Positions 1 through 28,215 of a DNA stretch of 64,000 nt are shown piece after piece. Positions within the stretch are counted from its first letter, which is position 1. Each line of letters begins with the position of its first letter. The notes beneath the pieces are model-generated. The model was not told the DNA's origin, did no database searches, and saw only the letters and a program-made list of their open reading frames with translations. The translations under genes were made by a program, and so were the position numbers. The DNA lies in NCBI RefSeq assembly GCF_040054535.1, contig NC_090778.1, forward strand, positions 11,371,501 to 11,435,500, written 5' to 3'. This stretch comes from Antennarius striatus. Taxonomy: Eukaryota; Chordata; Actinopteri; Lophiiformes; Antennariidae.

Positions 1-2403
1 GGACTTTGCAGCACGTTTGGGGGTGCTAGGGTTGCCTTTCACTCAGCTCCTCTGGTTATTCGTCATTGGCTGCCTTTGATTTTGTCTCGACCCTATTGGT
101 CAGCCTAAAATATTAAGAGTCTGGACAGTCAGTTTGGTGAATAGTCCTCAGGTTTTTATTTAATTTGAATATTTATTTATTTATTTTAGAATATATTTTG
201 CTTATTTCCTTTCTATTTGTTTTCCTATTGTACAGCTCATGCACTCGTGCAGATAGTGTGTTGTTCAAAGGGACATTGCTTCATGTGTAATTTTTTAAAC
301 GCTTAATACACCCAAATCTGATCTGCATGTTTTTTTCTTAATGACCAACATGGTGTGAATTACATTTTCTTTCTTTCTTCCATTCTTCTTCTTCATCTTT
401 GATGTTTATGATGTTGTTTTTGCAGTTTTATAGTCCTTTATTTCTTCCACATTACCACTTTGCCAGAGTTGGACACTTATCATGTACTCATAATACAGAA
501 GTGTATTTTATGTGATCTACCCTTTCTAAAGCTCCATTGGCTTTTTGTGGAAGAGGATCAAGACCACATGTGACAAATATTTTCTGACTTAAAATCTGAA
601 TTCTAACATGTTCTTTGTGTGGCCTCGGTCATCTTCCATATATTTATGTAAGATGATTAAGATTTTCTGAATCATGGTTTTTTCAAGGTGCATTACTGGA
701 TTTGTTGTGTTGTACTGATGTCTCATCCAGTAGCAGTGTTAATGCCCAGCTGAACCCGATTTATACTGAAAGGTCAAAAGGTCTCCTGGAGGCATTCGTG
801 TGATTGTGCGAACCAAACATGACGCCCTCACTTCTGGGAAAAAAAGAAGAAATGGCAGCATGTACAGTACAAAGGTGTTGTTCTGTTCTTCTTAGTGTGT
901 TTAATAGCCTTGAAAATCAATATGATAGGATTCATATATTTACAAGAGTTCACAGTATTACACAACTGCAGCTAATTCGCAGCAATCTAACATTTTATTG
1001 CATGGCGGTCAACGGAATTCTTGTTTTTTGGTGTTTCTCATTTTCTACTGAATACAGGTGTACTCAACCTTTCTCTATTTTCTCAGCTTTTTAAGTGCAT
1101 AGAACTATTTTTGTCTCAGGATGATATAAAGACAATGATTACAATGATAAAGATGATGATTTTTAATTGTGGCACTAAGGGGATGGTTGAAGGATGTTGA
1201 CTTGATGTGTTGAAGATTATCTCGCATGCTTTTTTCTTTGGGGCTTGGTGTTGTCAGTGCAGGTCTGAGCTCAAAGAATACAAGGAGTTGTCCAGCAGGC
1301 GGCGCAGCCACACATCACCAGTCACAATCACACAGCTGAAGCTCAGAGTGATGCATCTGATGTTGCTGCACAATAAGTTGACTTATGTGTCAAACATCAG
1401 ACAATCAGGGCTGCAAAGAGTTGGAATCATGATGAGAATGATGACTTGTGCAAGTCCTCTTTTAAGAACCATAACTGTCTCTGGAGGTCAGTGTGAGCGA
1501 TGCTGCCCCCCCGCCCCCCCTGGCCTCTCTAATCACAACCATGACATTCACTCTGAACCTCGGTCATCTTCATTCTCCAGCCAGTCACTAAGTTGCACTG
1601 ACAACACTAAGTTGGCCTCTCTTCCTCTGGTGTCTTTCACTCTTTCTCTCATTCCCACTGTTTCCAACCTTATCCAATCATTTCCCTGCAGTTGGCTCTT
1701 TATAGTTTCCCTGTCTTTCTTTGTCCATTTTTGGTTTTTTTCTGTATAATATTAATCCTCAAGTTCTCTGATTCTTCAGATTATTGCTCTGTTCTCTTAC
1801 GTGCTACATGTGTTTCTATAACTTAAAGAAAATGTGTTAAGGTGTTATCAATAAACTGATCATTTAAATAGAAATGAGTCTGTTTCTGTATTTACTGACA
1901 CAGAAAGTGCAGCCTGTGATTATGGGTGAACGTAACTTGGGACAGTGAATTCAGTTAAATAGTGTAAAACCCACAAAGCCTGATGAGCTGATGGAGTGTT
2001 TAACATTTAAGGGACAGTTAATACAAACCCCCAGAAAACACAGCGGTGTAGTAAAACTCAAGTGAACGACAATAGCTGTACAGTAATAAAGGAATGTACT
2101 TAATTACTTTCCAATATTGTGTTTGACTCCAGAAATTTAAGGTTTTTGATTGACTGAAAATAAATTATATGTATATTTGTAGAACTAAATTATAATTTCA
2201 TAAAAAGACTGTCTCCAAAGACAGTGGAAAGTTGATCATGTGATCACCTTTAATTTGTGCAAACAAAAAAAAAGAAAATTCATGAAATGAAGTTGTACTG
2301 ATATAAAAAAATAAACAAAGATGTAAAAGAACACACTAACAAAAATATATAAATAAGCTGCCGGACAATAAAAATAAAGGACAAGTTTGTTCAGTTTCCA
2401 TCA
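1..2403. other. Left-flank non-coding DNA, possible 3' UTR
   Basis: No conserved protein or splice pattern is visible here. The longest open frame (1207-1749) is low-complexity and resembles no family I know. An AATAAA at 1850-1855 on the plus strand, in AT-rich sequence, could end the 3' UTR of a gene entering from the left; this is inference. A minus-strand ATTAAA (plus TTTAAT, about 2251-2256) lies about 150 bp past the stop codon of the dehydrogenase gene and could be its polyadenylation signal. Confidence 0.35.
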
Positions 2404-2663
2404 TCAGGCCAGTTTCACCAGTCTCTCACTGGCCTCCCACAGTTTTTTTGCCACACCAGCGTCTCTGGCAAAAGGACGAAGAGTAGCTTGTCGGCAGTCA
2501 ACAAAATAACCCCCGCTGTGTTTGGCAGCTTCGTCTGACACAGCGCAGTAGATGACAGTCTGAGCTCCGATCTCACATGGCACAAAAAACATCCACATGA
2601 TCACCTGCATCAGCATTCGGAACAGGATGGAGTAGTGGCTCGTCCACGCGCTTTGGACAAAAC
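2404..2663 (-). CDS. dhrs13-like: dhrs13-like exon 4: C-terminal region and stop
   Basis: The acceptor is TTCTCCAAG. It encodes FVQSAW, a hydrophobic stretch ([13 protein letters not shown]), [22 protein letters not shown] and a final [14 protein letters not shown] before TGA (2406-2404). This order is the usual SDR substrate-loop and C-terminal layout of the RDH/DHRS13 group. Confidence 0.9.
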
Positions 2664-5600
2664 CTTGGAGAAAATAAGAACAAATATTCAAGTGTATAAA
2701 TCATTTTATGTCCTGCTTCAAGCACAAATGTTAGAATTTTCTGTAACTTCAACTAACACATTTAACACAATACAGAAAAGAAAAATATTTGTATAATATC
2801 TACAACCTCCCCCAAAACACAGACACTCACTTATTATTTCAGAAAATATCAGTACTTACTAAAATAAAATAGAAGTCTTACCAGGATGTACAGCGTAGGA
2901 ATTCACCCCTCTCCCCTCGGTGATGCGGGCCAGCTCCTGGCTGAAGTAAATGTTGGCCAGCTTGCTGCGACAGTAGGTGAAGAATGGGAGCAGGTTGTAG
3001 TTGAGGTCCTGGAAGTCTAGTTTCTGGTATTTGTAGGTAGAGCATGTGAGGGTGACCACCCGGCTGGGGGCACATTCTTTCAAGCGAGAAAGAAGCAGGT
3101 TGGTCAAGAGGAAGTGACCCAAATGGTTTACGCCAAAGCACATGCTGAAGCCATCGTCCGTCCAGTCGAGGACGCTGGGCATGCCTGAAGAGATGAAACA
3201 GTTTAAAACAAAGAGGTGGAGAAAGGAGTAAAGTCTGTCCACTGCTACGAGTCGTTACGAGTCATTTTGTTTCTTGGTTCTTCAACAGGATTATTAATTG
3301 GGGATTATACATGAAATTGGTTTATTTATGAGTGTAATACATAGCAAACAAATCAACAAGTCCCACAAAAAGACAAAATATGAATTTTTCATTTGCTCTT
3401 CTGCATTTTTTTACTACAGTTAAAACAACAGAAGACAAAAGCCAAGTTCAATTTCATTCATGTGATCCAATTCTATCACCTTAAGTTACTAATTTAACCC
3501 AAATTCTCTTCAGAAAGTCTCACAGAAATCTGCACGGCACAAAGTAGACTCAAAGTTTAGATGTTTGACTCATGCAAGGAAACATGATGAATATTTAATG
3601 CTTTGCTTGCTGCTACAATCTGGTTGATGAAAATTCTAGTGTGTCAGTTTGAAGGAAGACATTTCTTCTTTTTCACCTCTGTATTGGTTACATGGTTCTC
3701 ATGTATCATCAGAACTCCATATGGTTGACAGCCGCACCTGCATTATTGATCAAGATGTCAAGCCTCTTCTCCCTCTCAAGGAAGGATTTGCAGAATTCCC
3801 TCACAGAGCGCAGGTTGGCCAGATCCAGCTCCATGTGAAGGACGTTCAGACTGTGGCTCCTGAACTTGATCTCCCTCACGGCTTTCTCTGCCTTCACCGT
3901 GTCTCTGCACGCTATGACGACACGGGCGCCTCTCATTGCCAAAGCAATAGCTGTGTCTTTACCAACGCCGGAATTACCGCCTGCAAAAACAAAAAAGAAA
4001 AAAAGATAATCAGTTACTCAAACAATGTTGATCACAAACGATAAACATTCACCGACCACTTTTTGATGCACACCTGTTCAAATGCTCCACAATGCACTTT
4101 TATATTCAGTCAATCACAACAGAAATTCAATGTATTTAAGCGTGCAGGCATGACCAAGAAGACCTGCTGCAGGTGAAACCGAGCATTAAAATGTGAATGA
4201 AGGGAGATATATGGAACTTTTAATGTCGCTGTGGTTGGTGGTCCCAGATGGGATAATCTGAGTACTGCAGAAAACTGCTGATCTTTTAGGATTAGAACGG
4301 GTTTACAGACAAAGATCCATTAAAGATGTTCAGTGAATGGCTGTTTAGTGAGTAGGAGAACTCCTTGTTGATGCCACAGGTCAAAGAGGTCACAATTGTC
4401 ACACTGACTCCAACTGATAGAAAGGTGACATAATCAAGCATTAAGAGCATTCAGAGCATTTTTGAGTGTAAAACACTGGAAACTGAGGCTGCAATTCACA
4501 CAAGCTCAACCTGATTAGACACTAGAAAAACGCACAAAAATTGGCTGAGCTCATGAGTCTTGAATTCTGCTGCAACGTGTGAATGGTGGGTCAGGGTTTG
4601 GGTTTAAAAGAATGGATCCACCCCACCACGTATCAATGGTTTAGGACAGAGGTGGTATACTGATGTGGGGGATATTTTTTGGATAACTTACAGGTTGTGT
4701 GGTATCAAATGAGCATCACAACACCATATGAGTATCACAACACCATAGCCTACCTGGTGGTTGTTGCTGACCATGTCCACCCCTCCATGAACTCAGTTAC
4801 CCATCTCCCCATGTGTACACTGAGGCTCTTAATGGACACTTCTGATGTAAAAGCCTGTCAAAAAGCTTTCATCACCTTTATCATTGAAAACGAGTTACTT
4901 CACTGTACTAAAATAACTCCACAGCTACAAGATCTCACTCTAACAGCGCTTCCTGATGTGCACTTTCGAGACGTATAAAAAATAATTAATGGGCTTGCTC
5001 CAACCTACTTGTCTGATCTGGTTAAACCTTACACTCCCATTAGGGCTCTGCGCTCTCAGAATACAGGTCTCTTGTGTGTTCCCAGGGTTAAAAAGAAGTC
5101 AGCTGGACAGAGGGCATTCTCTTATCGTGCCCCTTTCCTGTGGAATAATCTCCCTATAGGTATTAGACAGTCTGAATCCGTAGATATCTTTAAATCTAGA
5201 CCCAAATCGTATTTGTTCTCTCTAACATATAACTAATATGGGGGGGGGGGGCAGTCTGTCCTCAGAGTGGTGGATCCTCTGCACTTGGTGACCTCTGTGT
5301 GCTTCATCGGCTGGTGGTGACTCACTCTACTGGTCTGTCTGTCCACTCCTGGAAGAGGGGTCCCTCCTCTGCAGTCATCCTGAGGTTTCTCCCATCCATG
5401 TTTTCCCCTGTTAAAAGGGTATTTGGGGGAGTTGTTCCTTATCCGATGCGAGGGTCGTACTGCTCGCAGTGCACAAAGGTCAGAGGGATATCGTCCATGT
5501 GCAGATTGTAAAGCCCTTTGAGATATTAGAATAAATAAACTTGAAACTTGAGGTACGTATCTAGAAGGTGAAACGACAAGTTCACATCATGGATGTGCAG

Positions 5601-7119
5601 CCAGCAAAACTCCAGTGTCTTGATGGATCTGAGTTGGACTGAGTTCTTAGGTACACCTGGCCACTTTGTGAGCCACGTGTACCTAAGACAGCAGCCGATG
5701 GGTGTCTTCTTCTTCTTTTCCTTTCAGCTTTTCCCTCAGGGGTCGCCACAGCGAATCAGTTGCATCCATCTAACTCTGTCTTCTGCATCCTCTTCTCTCA
5801 CACCAACTACCTTCATGTCCTCTTTCACTACATCCATAAACCTCTTTGGTCTTCCTGTAGGCCTCCTGCCTGGCAGTTCAAAACTCAGCATCCTTCTACC
5901 AATATATTCACTATCTCTCCTCTGGACATGTCCAAACCATCTCAGTCTGGCCTCTCTGACTTTATCTCCAAAACCTCTAACATGTGCTGTCCCTCTGATG
6001 TACTCATTCCTGATCCTATCCTTCCTGGTCACTCCCAGAGAGAACCTCAGCATCTTCATCTCTGCTACCTCCAGCTCTGTCTCCTGTCTTTTCCTCAGTG
6101 ACACTGTCTCTACACCAAACAACATCGCTGGTCTCACCACAGTTTTGTACACCTTTCCTTTCATTTTAGCTGAAACTCTTCTGTCACACATCACAACTGA
6201 CACTTTTCTCCACCCGTTCCATCCTGCCTGTACACGCTTCTTCACCTCTTTTCCACACTCTCTTCCAGATGACAAACCAAGTACTCTCATACCTGTTTCC
6301 CTGATCACATTAGCTGTAGTTGTCCAGTCATCTGGAAGCACCTCCTGACCACCCAGAGCCTGTCTTAACTCCTTCCTAAAAGTCATGCAACACTCCATTG
6401 TGTGTTGCATACGCCATTGTGTGTTGGGGTGGGGGGGCCAGGAAAAGAGATATGGACCGTCTGAACAGACTCATCCGCAGAGCGGGCTCAGTGGTCGGGC
6501 TGAGCCTGGACTCTGTGGATATGCTTCTGGAGAGCAGGACCATGTCTAAAATTAAGGCCATCATGAACAACACCAGGCACCCCCTACACACCACCTTCTC
6601 CCAGCAGAGAAGCACCTTCAGCGGCAGACTGCTGTCACACAGCGCCTCCACAGAGAGGCTGAGGTCCTCCTTCGTGCCCCGTGCCATCAGGGGGTACAAT
6701 GACTCTCTCAAGAGGAGCGGGGGGGAGGTGGCGAGGTCAGCACGGGGTTGAAAATGGATTTAATTTAATTTAAATTTAATTTTATACTGTTGTATATATA
6801 TATATATATAAAATTTATTGATTTATTTTTTATACTGTTTTTATATTTTAATTCAATTTTATACTGTTTAGATTTTATTTTATACTGTTTATATTTTAAT
6901 ACTGTAATATTTTTAAATTTTATACTGTTTATATTTTTAGTTATAGTTTAGTATATAAGTCCTGTTAGTGCTGCATGTGTCTGTCTGTTAGTGTAATGTA
7001 TGTCTTGTGGTATGTCCTGTGATGTCAGTGTTTCCTTTTCTCCTGGTGTTTATCCAGTATTATTTGTTAAGTAATGCCTGAGCAGTGGATATATGCAATT
7101 TCCTCCGGGATTAATAAAG

Positions 7120-7192
<73 letters not shown>

Positions 7193-7946
7193 CTTCCTTT
7201 ATCAGCTTCCACCATTTCGTCTTCTGCTCTGCCTTTGCCCTCTTCATCTTCCTCACCACCAGAGTCATCCTACACACCACCATCCTATGCTGTTTGGCTA
7301 CACTCTCACCTACCACTACTTTGCAGTCACTGATCTCCTTCAGATTACACCGTCTACACAAGATGTAGTCTACCTGTGTGCTCCTACCACCACTCTTATA
7401 AGTCACTCTATGTTCCTGCCTCTTCTGGATGAAAGTATTCACTATAGCCATTTCCATCCTTTTTGCAAAGTCAACCACCATCTGTCCTTCTGCGTTCCTC
7501 TCCTGGATACCAAACCTGCCCATCACCTCCTCATCACCTGTTTCCTGCACCAACATGTCCATTGAAGTCTGCTCCAATGACAACTCTCTCACTTATCGGT
7601 ATGCTCTGCATCACTTCATCAAAGTCCATATCCAAAGTCCATAGTCCAAAGTGTATATCTGTATTATTACAGAATCTGCAGTATCAGACGTTTATTGTAA
7701 TACATAGATAAAGCATTGGTGTTCAGCGTGAATGTCATTCGCATTTATAACACAAATGCTGCCGATCATCTTTATGTCTGTTTGGTAGCATAATTAATAA
7801 AGGTCACGGGAACATGTTTATTTACCTGTAATAAGAACTGTTTTGCCATCAAGTCTTTTGAGGTCGGTGCAAAGCCTCCTCTTTTTCATCCACTTCAGGA
7901 TGAAGAAAGCAGCTAAAGACGCGACCACCGTGTAGAGGAAATACAT
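2404..7946 (-). CDS. dhrs13-like: DHRS13/RDH12-like short-chain dehydrogenase/reductase
   Basis: Four coding exons join as 7946-7826, 3980-3738, 3184-2882 and 2663-2404: 927 bp, 308 aa plus stop, with every junction GT-AG and in phase. The protein has an N-terminal hydrophobic anchor (about residues 2-18) followed by basic KKRR. It then has the Rossmann cofactor motif TGGNSGVG (40-47), NNAG (119-122), GVNHLGHF (139-146), the catalytic serine in TLTCS (S170), the YxxxK pair Y192/K196, and HPG (221-223). The family (classical SDRs such as RDH11/12 and DHRS13) uses NAD(P)(H) to oxidise or reduce retinoids, steroids or other carbonyls at the ER membrane. CAPSRVV, GAQT-YCA and LWEAS-RL point to DHRS13 rather than RDH12, but human DHRS13 has a longer C-terminal tail that is absent here. 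The substrate cannot be read from sequence. The gene is divergent from susd2 across a 641-bp gap. Confidence 0.9.
2882..3184 (-). CDS. dhrs13-like: dhrs13-like exon 3: catalytic region
   Basis: The acceptor is CTCTTCAG and the donor GTAAGA. The exon carries [13 protein letters not shown], the catalytic serine (S170), and Y192-x-x-x-K196 in YCRSKLAN, and ends at VHPG. All residues expected for an active SDR are present. Confidence 0.92.
3738..3980 (-). CDS. dhrs13-like: dhrs13-like exon 2: Rossmann cofactor-binding region
   Basis: It starts after a TTTTTGCAG acceptor and completes G41. It encodes [22 protein letters not shown], the acidic LDLANL segment and LDILINNA. It ends one base into G122 at a GTGCGG donor; the apparent coding sequence past this donor (AAVNHMEF) is intron read-through. 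Confidence 0.9.
4979..5551 (+). mobile_element. L2-like LINE, 3' end (5'-truncated)
   Basis: The frame at 4982-5236 encodes the conserved C-terminus of a fish L2-type reverse transcriptase [14 protein letters not shown], a [19 protein letters not shown] block and LWNNLP. It ends in a stop at 5234-5236. A G-run (5240-5251) and a 3' UTR follow, finishing with the L2-like TGTAAAGCCCTTTGAGAT and an ATAAATAAACTTGAAACTTG tail. Most of the element is missing on the 5' side, so it cannot move by itself. Confidence 0.75.
6411..7192 (+). mobile_element. Non-LTR retrotransposon 3' end nested in the RTE LINE
   Basis: The frame at about 6398-6748 encodes the terminal part of a reverse transcriptase [38 protein letters not shown], and [13 protein letters not shown]. 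An AT-rich 3' UTR follows, then GGATTAATAAAGT running straight into (TATC)n at 7121-7192, the 3' tail style of several fish LINEs. It is plus-oriented, opposite to the RTE element it interrupts, and 5'-truncated. The clade (CR1/L2/Rex1 type) is uncertain. Confidence 0.7.
7121..7192 (+). repeat. (TATC)18 microsatellite, LINE 3' tail
   Basis: Uninterrupted 4-bp repeat of 72 bp directly after the LINE 3' end, best explained as the element's own simple-repeat tail that later expanded. Confidence 0.95.
7826..7946 (-). CDS. dhrs13-like: dhrs13-like exon 1: membrane anchor and start
   Basis: It encodes residues 1-40 plus one base. The ATG at 7946 is preceded by GGAG (purine at -3) and opens the hydrophobic segment [17 protein letters not shown]. 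The exon ends at LIT with a GTAAAT donor, so the glycine-rich cofactor motif is completed by exon 2. Confidence 0.88.
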
Positions 7947-8587
7947 CTCCAGCACTGCGGTGGTAGCTATCAGCTAGCTAACATCAGTTAGCTTGTTAGC
8001 TTGCTAACGGACGAGCAAAGATTTCATTTCCCCTGCAATTCTTTTTTTCGATTCTTGACGTAGTAAACGTAACCAAATATATTAAGAAAGCATCTAAAAA
8101 TGACTAATTATTTGATTTTACTGATAATCATTCACAACTCATTCTTTATCAGGGGACGGTAATGAATGAACACAAGCAAAACCATACAGTTCCCGTAGTA
8201 TCGCGCGAGAATACAACATCTCGCCCATGCTACTATTGGCTTGTCCCAGAAATCTTGATAGGTTCTAACCAATCACAACCACTGTTATCTTCATCTAGCC
8301 AATCAGAGGGAGAGTTGGGCGGTCAGTCTTTCGCTTTAATATGATTATACGGTATACTAATACCCGTTACAAGTAAAGCTAAAATCCTTTATAAAATGAT
8401 AACAGTTGTAACAAAATTTTGAGTTACATTTAATACTACATAATTATAATTTTGTTTGCGTAAAAAAAAAAAAATTCTACAAATAAAATTCTCTGACATT
8501 GTTAAAGTCCGACCTTTGGTACTGCGAAGTAATCATTTCCTAGATTTGACCGAGCAGAACGACACAGCCCTTAGCAGCGTGTCTAAA
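7947..8587. promoter_or_regulatory. Divergent promoter between dhrs13-like and susd2
   Basis: The two start codons, 7946 (minus) and 8588 (plus), are 641 bp apart and face away from each other. The gap holds ATTGG at 8235-8239 and CCAAT at 8269-8273 and 8299-8303, spaced about 34 and 30 bp, as in NF-Y-type promoters. A CG-rich TCGCGCGAGA lies at 8201-8210. A TTAGC-rich palindromic patch (7963-8009) lies next to the dhrs13-like start. No convincing TATA box is seen. Transcription start sites are not determined; shared control is inference. Confidence 0.6.
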
Positions 8588-27541
<18,954 letters not shown>

Positions 27542-28215
27542 ATCGTCAAAGGACTTTGGGATTATGGATCGTACCATTCTGAATGGAAACCACCGCCTCT
27601 GTGACCTTAATCAACAAAGCTCCTTTAGGGCCGAGAATTTGAAAATCACATTCTGTCATGTTGTTCATTGAGACGCTGGACTTCCCTTCATTTCTTCAGG
27701 ACTTGGTGAAGCTTTCAACTTGTTGTTTGACCCCAAGTTTTTCCTTTTATTTGGAAAACCTCCATGTTGTGGTAAATGGTGCATTGGGTGAAGATTAAGG
27801 GCATGGAAATTAAAAAAAAATGCCATGATTGTTGTTTTATTTAATCTTTTCATGACTGGATCGTCGACCTTCAATGGAGGGAGAAAGATGTTTAACTACT
27901 ACATTGAGATATCAGCGTTCCAGTCAGTGCTCCCTCCTCCTGTTCACTTTAAAGTAGGACCAGATGTGCTCATGGAGACGCCAACCTGATCATTTATTTC
28001 TTGAAAGATGTTGAGTTCAGATGTAGTCTTTGTGTGGGCTCACAGCTGTCAGTCAAATGAAGGGTTTCAGTCACTTTAGTCTTATCTAAACGGCACTTTT
28101 TTGCACTATATAAATTTTTTGCACCATGCTATGAGTTTTCTTTGCTGTTTTGTCATCACTTGTTCAAATGCAATGAAATGTTTTAATTAAAAATAAAATT
28201 TAAAAAAATAATTAG
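27542..28215 (+). other. susd2: susd2 3' UTR with polyadenylation signal
   Basis: AATAAA at 28192-28197 lies about 650 bp after the stop codon, at the end of an AT-rich stretch, and is the best candidate signal. Cleavage would fall at roughly 28210-28220. This is inferred from sequence alone. Confidence 0.6.

Larger units (their letters stand above)
5703..7640 (-). mobile_element. RTE-like LINE, interrupted and decayed
   Basis: Two minus-strand segments belong to one element. The 5' part (about 7640-7191) encodes the end of an AP-endonuclease domain: ADFNGH, then [19 protein letters not shown] and the [11 protein letters not shown] block. A frameshift separates ADFNGH from GDEEV. The 3' part (about 6390-5703) encodes the C-terminal reverse transcriptase region: [44 protein letters not shown] and GRPKRF. 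The 3' end is the A/G-rich GAAAAGAAGAAGA stretch. Codons either side of the break rejoin as KEE|CC, so another LINE (6411-7192) landed inside the ORF. The central RT domain is missing. Confidence 0.78.
3981..7825 (-). other. dhrs13-like intron 1, rich in LINE fragments
   Basis: This 3.8-kb intron holds an L2-like LINE (4979-5551, plus), an RTE-like LINE (about 5703-7640, minus) and a third LINE end inside it (about 6411-7192, plus). The part from 3981 to about 4978 shows no recognisable repeat or exon apart from low-similarity open frames. Introns 2 (3185-3737) and 3 (2664-2881) are short and show nothing of note. Confidence 0.75.

Noticed and set aside
1207..1749. 180-codon open frame in the left flank
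   Set aside because: Low-complexity serine/leucine-rich composition, no domain, no supporting splice sites; likely chance.
5593..6348. 251-codon plus-strand open frame
   Set aside because: It is the antisense of the RTE reverse-transcriptase frame on the minus strand; the minus frame carries the conserved motifs.
8456..8587. Longer susd2 start with MRKKKKILQ
   Set aside because: It would bury the signal peptide behind 44 mostly polar residues; the ATG at 8588 gives a normal secretion signal.
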